11,227 bases of DNA. It comes from Firmicutes bacterium UBA993. Its GTDB lineage: Bacteria > Bacillota > Dethiobacteria > DTU022. Below, piece by piece: positions 6,028 to 11,227 of the stretch. Position 1 is the stretch's first letter; each line of letters starts with the position of its first letter. A model generated the notes under the pieces. That model had not been told where the DNA came from. It searched no databases and saw nothing but the letters and a program-made list of their open reading frames with translations. Both the position numbers and the translations under genes were made by a program. The DNA lies in assembly GCA_002292015.1 (NCBI GenBank), contig DBBD01000067.1:1-11227 (forward strand), written 5' to 3'.

Positions 6028-9000
6028 TTACTTGTACCCCTGACCGGTAGCCGAAGCCTGCATGTTACCGAGGTCGGCAAGCAGGCTTTCGAGAAAAGGA
6101 AGCCCTTGCTGCGTCCCTGCCAGATTAAGCGTCAGTGGCTTCAGACCGGTAATGACCATTCGTTTATTGATTACCACCGGATGGTGATCTAAAACTGATG
6201 GATCTACAACTGTGGCGCTGCTATACTGCAAAAGGATACCGTTTTTATTGCACCTGATCAGCTCAATACCGGCCTCAATGGCCCTTACTCTGATCCGGGC
6301 CACCTGCAAAAGCATCTTGCCTGGTTCAGGAGGCGAAGCAAAGCGGTCGATCAGTTCTTCTTCAATTTCAGCCAGCTCCTCAAGACTGGTTGCACTGTAA
6401 ATCCTCTGGTAAAAATCAATCTTCTGATCTTGGGAAGCAATGTAGGAAGAAGGCAGGTAAGCGCTTATATTCAACTCCAGACGCGGCTCGATCTTTACCT
6501 CTGTCTTTTCATTCTTAAGCAACGTTATCGCCTGATCAAGCATCCGCACGTAAAGTTCATAGCCAACCTCAGCTATAAAACCGTGCTGCTCGGCACCCAG
6601 AATATTGCCGGCGCCCCTTATTTCCAGGTCGCGTAGGGCTATTTTAAAACCGGAACCGAGTTCTGTAAATTCTCTTATTGCCTTTAGCCTTTTACGGGCT
6701 GTTTCACTAATCAGCTTATCTGCACGGTAGGTCAGGTAAGCATAGGCGAGACGGCTTGACCGGCCAACCCGGCCCCGGATCTGATAAAGCTGGGCGAGTC
6801 CAAAGCGGTCAGCATCGCAGACGATCAGCGTATTGACATTTGGAATGTCGAGGCCCGCTTCAATTATAGTCGAGCTGACTAATACCTGGTAGTGGCCTTC
6901 CTGAAAATCAGCCATCACTCTTTCGAGCCTGGCCTCCGGCATCTGCCCGTGCCCGACAGCCACCGCCGTAGAGGGGAATAGCTGCCTGATTCTCCCGGCA
7001 TAAGCATCAAGTTGTGCCACCCGGTTAAAAACTATAAAAACCTGTCCCTGCCGGTTCAATTCACGCTGGACCGCTTCCCGAATCAGGTTTTCCGAGTATT
7101 CAAGCACGTAGGTCTGCACCGGGTAGCGATCTTCAGGAGGGGTATCAATGATGCTTAAGTCGCGAGCGCCGGCCAGGGAAAGATGCAGAGTGCGGGGAAT
7201 AGGTGTCGCCGTCATGGCAATAGTGTCAACCTCCAGGCGCATCCTTTTGATTTTCTCTTTCTGCCGCACTCCAAAACGCTGTTCTTCATCAATTATCAGC
7301 AGACCCAGGTCGTGAAAGTGCAGCTCTTTAGACAGCAAGAGATGCGTGCCGATAACCAGGTCGATCTTTCCCGCAGCAATTTTGGTGAAGATCTCTTTTT
7401 GCTTAACCGGCGAAACAAAACGGCTGAGCTGGGCAATTTGTACCGGAAAACCGTCAAAGCGCTCGTTAAAGGTGCGATAATGCTGCTGAGCCAGCACCGT
7501 GGTTGGCACGAGAATTGCCGCCTGCTTGCCTTCCATCACTGCTTTGAAGGCCGCTCGCATCGCCACCTCTGTTTTGCCGTATCCCACATCCCCGCAGATC
7601 AGGCGATCCATGGGGCTATCTTTTTCCATGTCCGCTTTTACTTCAGCGATAGCCTGCAGCTGGTCGGTGGTTTCTTCAAACGGAAAATGTGCTTCGAATT
7701 CCTGCTGCCAGGGATGATCGGGGCCATAGCGATAGCCTTTTGCCGTCTGCCTGGCGGAGTAAAGGTCAAGCAGTTCCCTGGCCAGGTCTGTAACCGACTG
7801 GCTGACCTTACGTTTAACACGCTGCCATTCAGCACCACCGAGACTGTGCAGGCGAGGAGCCGGGCCGTTACCGCCGGAATACTTGCGAATCAGGCTGACC
7901 TGTTCGGTTGGAATGTAAAGTTTGTCAGTTCCTCTGTATTTTAGAAACAGGTAATCGCGCTCAACCCCGCCAATTCCAAGGGTTTGAATACCTTGAAACT
8001 GTCCGATCCCGTGTTGTTCATGGACCACGTAATTGCCGACAGCCAGTTCTCTGTAGCTGCTAAGCAAAGTCCCCTCGCGTGAACTAACCCGCCTTTTTTT
8101 CTTTCTCCTAGGTAACAGATTTTGCTCCGTAATAACAGACATCAGCAGAGAGGGAATGATAAATCCATCGTCTGGAGCAGTACTCAGCCTGATGTAGCCG
8201 GGAGCACCCGGCAGTTGCTCTTCAAGCAGGGCGGCCAGCCTGTTAACCTGCTCTTTACTTGCTGCCGCCAGATAAACCCGGTAATGCCCTTTTTGCCAGT
8301 TTTGCAGATCGTTCCGTAACAGATCCCACTGTCCGTGATAGCTGGCAGCACTTCTCGCATCAACGCTGTACGATTCATAGGCACCAAGCAGCCCTGCGCT
8401 GCCGGCAATAGCATTTAAAGCCACTATTTGCCCCTTGTAACCGGTTAGTTGTTCTTCCAGGCGCCAGAGCTGCTCAGTGCCGCTGCCAAAGAAAACTCCT
8501 TCAACATAGGTGTCAAGAAAATACTGTTCCAAGTCCCTGCTTAATGCCTTTTCTTTTTGTAATAATAAGGCTGTATCTTCCAGTGCCAGAAGGCCCACGG
8601 AAGGCAGGTAATCGATCAGCGAAGCTCCTGCTCCATAAAAATATGAAAAGTAACCGGAAAGCAGGTCAAGACCTTCCGGATCTGCCAACTTTGCCAGGTG
8701 TCGGGTGACTTGCTGGTTCAACCTGGCAGCAGTTTCTTTCTCGCCGCGCTTACGCAGCCCCGAGAGGGCTCTTTCAAGATCACCTTTGATATATTTTTCG
8801 CCTTCTTGGTAGCGTTCTCGCCCGAGGATCAATTCCCGGGCCGGTATGATCAGAACAGAGCTGATCATTTCAGTGGAACGTTGGCTGTGGGGGTCGTAAA
8901 ATCGGATTGATTCAAGGCTGTCGTCATGAAGCTCCAGGCGTACAGGCCTGGTTAGGCCGGGTGAAAAAATATCTACAATATCCCCGCGGGCACTGAACTG

Positions 9001-9525
9001 ACCGGCAGTTTCAGTCAGTGAGCTTCTGACGTAACCCCTAGCGACCAGCTCCGCGATTAAAAGTTCCCGGTTAAGGAGGTCACCGCTTTTTAAGGTTAGT
9101 ATAAGATCCTGCCAATCTGACAGGGGTAAATTTTTGCTCAACAAGGCAGCCAAAGGAGCGACGTAAATCCCTTCGGTGCCGTCAGCCAGCCACTGCAAAA
9201 ATTGCAGCCTCTGGTGCTGGATCTCTTCACTGCGCGTCAATACAGAGGGATTAACGAAAAACTCTCGTGCTGGAAGCAGCCGCACTGATCCGGGCAGAAA
9301 AGCGCCAATATTAGTGTAGGCCTTTTCAGCGTCCGCTTGGTCAGCCGTAACCAGAAGAAGCGGTTTTTTTGTATAGTGGGCCAGGGCAGCGAGGAAGTAA
9401 TCACCGGCACTGCCATCAATGCCGTAATATTCAACCCGGTAACTGCTCTTAGTCTTTAAGCGTTCGATCAGGGCCGAAAACTCTTCGTTCTCAATCCAGA
9501 GTTCAAGCAGTTCTGTTAATTGCAA
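6028..9525 (-). CDS. mfd: Transcription-repair coupling factor Mfd
   Basis: Mfd is a double-stranded DNA translocase that removes RNA polymerase stalled at lesions and recruits UvrA for nucleotide excision repair. The protein is about 1165 residues, the normal length. It has an N-terminal UvrB-like region (including RGDIVDIFSP), then the CarD-like polymerase-interacting domain near residue 493 (VGNYVVHEQHGIGQFQG). The RecG-like translocase follows: GDVGYGKTE (Walker A, near 643), DEEQRFG (near 744), MTATPIPRTL and QIRGRVGRS. The TRG segment is near 953-980 (FTELGSGFKIALRDLEIRGA), with a C-terminal regulatory domain after it. The longest frame begins at ATG 9561, which has no ribosome binding site. 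AAGGAG at 9538-9533 lies inside it, 7 nt from TTG 9525, so TTG is preferred and removes 12 residues. It follows pth by 83 nt and may be cotranscribed with it. The fin gene that sits between pth and mfd in B. subtilis is absent. Confidence 0.97.
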   Translation of the reverse strand: MQLTELLELWIENEEFSALIERLKTKSSYRVEYYGIDGSAGDYFLAALAHYTKKPLLLVTADQADAEKAYTNIGAFLPGSVRLLPAREFFVNPSVLTRSEEIQHQRLQFLQWLADGTEGIYVAPLAALLSKNLPLSDWQDLILTLKSGDLLNRELLIAELVARGYVRSSLTETAGQFSARGDIVDIFSPGLTRPVRLELHDDSLESIRFYDPHSQRSTEMISSVLIIPARELILGRERYQEGEKYIKGDLERALSGLRKRGEKETAARLNQQVTRHLAKLADPEGLDLLSGYFSYFYGAGASLIDYLPSVGLLALEDTALLLQKEKALSRDLEQYFLDTYVEGVFFGSGTEQLWRLEEQLTGYKGQIVALNAIAGSAGLLGAYESYSVDARSAASYHGQWDLLRNDLQNWQKGHYRVYLAAASKEQVNRLAALLEEQLPGAPGYIRLSTAPDDGFIIPSLLMSVITEQNLLPRRKKKRRVSSREGTLLSSYRELAVGNYVVHEQHGIGQFQGIQTLGIGGVERDYLFLKYRGTDKLYIPTEQVSLIRKYSGGNGPAPRLHSLGGAEWQRVKRKVSQSVTDLARELLDLYSARQTAKGYRYGPDHPWQQEFEAHFPFEETTDQLQAIAEVKADMEKDSPMDRLICGDVGYGKTEVAMRAAFKAVMEGKQAAILVPTTVLAQQHYRTFNERFDGFPVQIAQLSRFVSPVKQKEIFTKIAAGKIDLVIGTHLLLSKELHFHDLGLLIIDEEQRFGVRQKEKIKRMRLEVDTIAMTATPIPRTLHLSLAGARDLSIIDTPPEDRYPVQTYVLEYSENLIREAVQRELNRQGQVFIVFNRVAQLDAYAGRIRQLFPSTAVAVGHGQMPEARLERVMADFQEGHYQVLVSSTIIEAGLDIPNVNTLIVCDADRFGLAQLYQIRGRVGRSSRLAYAYLTYRADKLISETARKRLKAIREFTELGSGFKIALRDLEIRGAGNILGAEQHGFIAEVGYELYVRMLDQAITLLKNEKTEVKIEPRLELNISAYLPSSYIASQDQKIDFYQRIYSATSLEELAEIEEELIDRFASPPEPGKMLLQVARIRVRAIEAGIELIRCNKNGILLQYSSATVVDPSVLDHHPVVINKRMVITGLKPLTLNLAGTQQGLPFLESLLADLGNMQASATGQGYK

Positions 9526-9532
9526 TCGAAAA

Positions 9533-9538
9533 CTCCTT
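9533..9538 (-). promoter_or_regulatory. Shine-Dalgarno AAGGAG for mfd
   Basis: AAGGAG is placed 7 nt before TTG 9525 and inside the longer frame from ATG 9561. The 30 nt before ATG 9561 are pyrimidine-rich on the minus strand, with no AGGAGG-like sequence, so this site decides the start. Confidence 0.65.
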
Positions 9539-9608
9539 CCCTCTGCGCTAATAGCGTACATTTTCTAGAAAAAGAAAAAAGGAAGATAGGAAATCCGGAC
9601 CTGGATTA

Positions 9609-10211
9609 TCAATTGCCGGTTGTTTCCCCTGGTTCAATTGCATCCCTTGCGGCTTGGTTATAACTGTTCATCACTACCAGCGGCCCTTCGCTGACAAACA
9701 AAAGCGTTGCTTCGACCGCCCTTACAACCGCATCGGCTAGAACAGAACGTTCCGGTTCATCCAAGGGTCCCGTCACGTACTCGGCCGTTTCCATGCCGTC
9801 CGGGGCTTTGCCAATACCGATACGAAGGCGGGCGAACAGGTCGGTACCCAGCTCGTTAATGACTGACTGCAGCCCACGGTGTCCAGCGCTGCCGCCTCTC
9901 TGGCGTAATCTGATCACTCCGGGAGGCAGATCGAGATCATCATAGATGACCAATAAGTTTACCAGGTCGAGATGATAATTATTAACCAGTTCTTTGACGG
10001 CCCTGCCGCTTAAATTCATGTAGGTCAGCGGCTGTGCCAGGATCAGCTGGTGGCTGTCGTGCTCAGAAAAGGTGTAAAGTGATCGGTGTTTTGTAGTGGG
10101 TTGCGGACTCTGCAGTCTGCGCGACAGCGCTTCCACGACCCGAAAACCAAGGTTGTGCCGGCTTCCGGCGTATGCTTTTCCAGGATTGCCCAGCCCAACA
10201 ATCAGGTGCAT
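9609..10211 (-). CDS. pth: Peptidyl-tRNA hydrolase Pth
   Basis: Pth cleaves the ester bond of peptidyl-tRNAs released prematurely from ribosomes and recycles the tRNA. It is a monomeric cytosolic enzyme. The 200-residue protein shows the family N-terminus MHLIVGLGNPG with Asn9, catalytic His19 in SRHNLGF, TYMNLSG with Asn66, and the YDDLDLPPG motif (residues 90-98) with the conserved aspartates. It also has GGSAGHRGLQS (106-116) and LRIGIG. The residue equivalent to the substrate-contacting Asn of the common GHNG motif is Arg112. I believe this variant occurs in other Firmicutes, so I do not read it as loss of function. The start is ATG at 10211 by homology. The upstream Shine-Dalgarno is weak (GTGAG). 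It follows ctc past a terminator, with a candidate -10 just upstream, and precedes mfd, as in relatives. Confidence 0.96.
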   Translation of the reverse strand: MHLIVGLGNPGKAYAGSRHNLGFRVVEALSRRLQSPQPTTKHRSLYTFSEHDSHQLILAQPLTYMNLSGRAVKELVNNYHLDLVNLLVIYDDLDLPPGVIRLRQRGGSAGHRGLQSVINELGTDLFARLRIGIGKAPDGMETAEYVTGPLDEPERSVLADAVVRAVEATLLFVSEGPLVVMNSYNQAARDAIEPGETTGN

Positions 10212-10226
10212 TGACTCACATCCAAT

Positions 10227-10232
10227 ATTATA
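10227..10232 (-). promoter_or_regulatory. Candidate -10 element for pth
   Basis: A perfect TATAAT on the minus strand sits in the inverted repeat CAATAT-A-ATATTG (10235-10223), without a good -35 at 16-18 nt. A start near 10220 would give pth a leader of only about 9 nt. It is AT-rich and could be coincidental. Confidence 0.3.
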
Positions 10233-10240
10233 TTGTTCAC

Positions 10241-10275
10241 GATAAACAAAGCCCCTCCAATGAAGGGGCGCTTTG
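10241..10275 (-). terminator. Rho-independent terminator after ctc
   Basis: On the minus strand GCCCCT... pairs as a 6-bp GC-rich stem (10269-10264 with 10256-10251) around a 7-nt loop. CAAA/TTTG extends it past a 2-nt bulge. It continues into TTTGTTTATC, an interrupted T tract. It lies about 47 nt after the ctc stop and probably attenuates transcription into pth. Confidence 0.7.
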
Positions 10276-10321
10276 CTTGTACCAAACGGTGTTTATAGTG
10301 ATCAGCCCTCTGGTTCTCTGC

Positions 10322-10993
10322 TTATTTTTCTGCCTCCGGAGCCATTTCGGCTGCTTGCGCTTCTGCAGCAGTAGCTTCCTTATCTTTTTCTAGCTCTTCT
10401 GCGGCAGCTTCCGGTAGCTCTTCGGCTATCGGTATTAGGACCTGGGCCAGTACCGTTTCCAAAGGGGTAATCATTTCAAATTTCTCTTCAACATCTAAGG
10501 CATCGGCAGCCAGACTTTCACCGATATCTAAAGTGGAGATATCGACGTCTAAACGCTCGGGGATATCACCGGGCAAACACTTTATCGTCACTTCCCGGGT
10601 AACCATGGAGAGCACCCCACCTTCCTTAAGGCCGACCGGTTCGCCAATAAAATTCAGGGTCACTGCAACCTCGATTTTATCTGTCATCGAAATTCGGATA
10701 AAGTCGACGTGGATAATCTGATCCTGATGAATAACATCCCGCTGGATCTCTTTAAACATCACTGTTTCCTGCCGTGTTTTTTTTCCGCTGGCCTTAACGG
10801 CCAGATCAACGAGAACGTTGCTGCCCCCGGTGATTAAAACCTGCCTCAGAGCACGCCCGTTTACTATCAAGGGCAAAGTATCTTCGCCTCTGCCGTAAAT
10901 GACCGCAGGTACTTTTCCTTCACCGCGCAGCTGCCTGCGCTGACCCTTGGACATAGACGGACGAGCCTGTGCTTCCATAACCATTCTTTCCAT
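10322..10993 (-). CDS. ctc: 50S ribosomal protein L25/general stress protein Ctc (TL5 family)
   Basis: L25/TL5/Ctc binds 5S rRNA in the 50S subunit central protuberance. The 223-residue protein has the N-terminal L25 domain (about residues 5-98, with VPAVIYGRG at 29-37 and FKEIQRDVIHQDQIIHVDF near 80-98). The C-terminal beta domain of long TL5/Ctc proteins follows (about 103-190, with NFIGEPVGLKEGG and CLPGDIPERLDVDIS). The end is an acidic, alanine-rich tail (about 191-223) that is probably disordered. The start is ATG at 10993, with AAGGAGG (11009-11003) 9 nt upstream. Its place before pth matches B. subtilis. I saw no GTTTAA/GGGWAW sigma-B-like promoter; a vegetative-type promoter at 11024-11052 fits better. 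The prs gene that usually precedes ctc is not visible within the 230 nt upstream. Confidence 0.95.
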   Translation of the reverse strand: MERMVMEAQARPSMSKGQRRQLRGEGKVPAVIYGRGEDTLPLIVNGRALRQVLITGGSNVLVDLAVKASGKKTRQETVMFKEIQRDVIHQDQIIHVDFIRISMTDKIEVAVTLNFIGEPVGLKEGGVLSMVTREVTIKCLPGDIPERLDVDISTLDIGESLAADALDVEEKFEMITPLETVLAQVLIPIAEELPEAAAEELEKDKEATAAEAQAAEMAPEAEK

Positions 10994-11023
10994 TATTTCC
11001 AGCCTCCTTCCGCAACAGTGTAC

Positions 11024-11052
11024 AGTATACAGCAGGAAACTTACAAGATCAA
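11024..11052 (-). promoter_or_regulatory. Sigma-A promoter for ctc
   Basis: On the minus strand the -35 is TTGATC (11052-11047, four of six), followed by exactly 17 nt. The -10 is TATACT (11029-11024, five of six). A start near 11017 would give a leader of about 24 nt carrying the AAGGAGG site. The -10 lies in a run of near-tandem heptamers, CTGTATA then CTGTACA then CTGTTGC. Confidence 0.6.
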
Positions 11053-11227
11053 CTAATTGGAGCCATTTGCGATCTTCTTAGCGGGCAGGCTTAATCAAAT
11101 TGATTCGGCCACGGGGGCGGTGTCATTAAATGTTTAACGTTTGAGTATACTTGTTAAGCTCTCGAGCTATCCTAATGTTAAACTTTATCCCTTTTTGCTT
11201 CTTCTGCCTTAGCCCATATTTCGCAGG
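11053..11227. other. Unassigned region upstream of ctc, possibly with the 3' tip of another minus-strand gene
   Basis: No gene can be assigned here. On the minus strand one frame is open from the window edge for 33 codons to TAA-TGA at 11126 (ending IARELNKYTQTLNI). Another is open for 15 codons to TAA at 11178 (EIWAKAEEAKRDKV). Open stretches this short are expected by chance, and I recognise neither peptide. A perfect inverted repeat, AATCAA-A-TTGATT, lies at 11093-11105. AAGATC (11045-11050) and GATCTT (11071-11076) form another 6-bp inverted repeat that overlaps the ctc -35 region. Confidence 0.3.

Noticed and set aside
7183..7944. Plus-strand open frame of 253 codons opposite mfd
   Set aside because: It lies antisense to the most conserved translocase motifs of Mfd, has no recognisable domain, and fits a codon-bias shadow.
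300..8610. Recurrent CAGGTAA-like words across the coding regions
   Set aside because: They are the plus-strand reading of Tyr-Leu (TAC CTG) codons in several genes, not a dispersed repeat.
9585..9608. AATCC/GGATT hairpin after pth as a terminator
   Set aside because: It has only a 5-bp stem, and the T-rich stretch begins too far downstream and is interrupted by C.
11129..11190. Sigma-B-type promoter for ctc (GTTTAA seen on the minus strand)
   Set aside because: No GGGWAW-like -10 follows at 12-15 nt.
11126..11227. Edge frame of 33 codons as a real upstream gene end
   Set aside because: It is too short to separate from chance and the peptide is not recognised, so it is described only within the unassigned region.

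Overview
This window is an ordinary housekeeping segment from a low-to-mid GC Bacillota (Firmicutes) genome, most likely a clostridial or Peptococcaceae/Syntrophomonas-like lineage. The evidence is gene order and translation signals. Read along the minus strand, the order is ctc (L25/TL5), pth, mfd, a SpoVB/YabM-type flippase, mazG (YabN-type fusion), hup, divIC, a yabR-type S1 protein and tilS. This is the conserved origin-proximal ctc-to-tilS cluster known from Bacillus subtilis and many clostridia. Several starts are GTG or TTG, and AGGAGG-type Shine-Dalgarno sites are common. The species cannot be named from the sequence alone.

All nine genes are on the minus strand, so transcription runs from high to low coordinates. 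From 11227 down to about 11053 there is non-coding or unassigned DNA. A sigma-A-like promoter (11024-11052) then drives ctc (10322-10993), which ends at a hairpin terminator (10241-10275). pth (9609-10211) and mfd (6028-9525) follow. A second promoter (5920-5948) precedes the flippase gene (4255-5886), and mazG starts 16 nt after its stop. hup (2436-2708) probably has its own weak promoter and ends at a strong terminator (2359-2388). divIC (1980-2321) is next, and its stop codon lies inside a perfect consensus promoter that serves the S1 gene (1500-1931). A probable terminator (1444-1467) separates that gene from tilS (24-1412). The segment is therefore a string of short transcription units, not one operon.

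The genes serve translation and its quality (L25, peptidyl-tRNA hydrolase, TilS, S1-domain protein), genome maintenance and nucleotide hygiene (Mfd, MazG, HU) and the envelope and division (lipid-linked oligosaccharide flippase family, DivIC).

I found no undescribed system here. The points worth a second look are start codons and missing neighbours. mazG seems to begin at a CTG that restores the complete N-terminal methylase motif. The S1 gene has its Shine-Dalgarno inside the GTG-started frame, with an ATC at ideal spacing. mfd probably starts at a TTG 12 codons inside its longest frame. The sporulation-linked genes (fin, spoVT, yabP, yabQ, spoIIE) and the S4-domain gene rqcP, which often interrupt this cluster, are absent from their usual slots.
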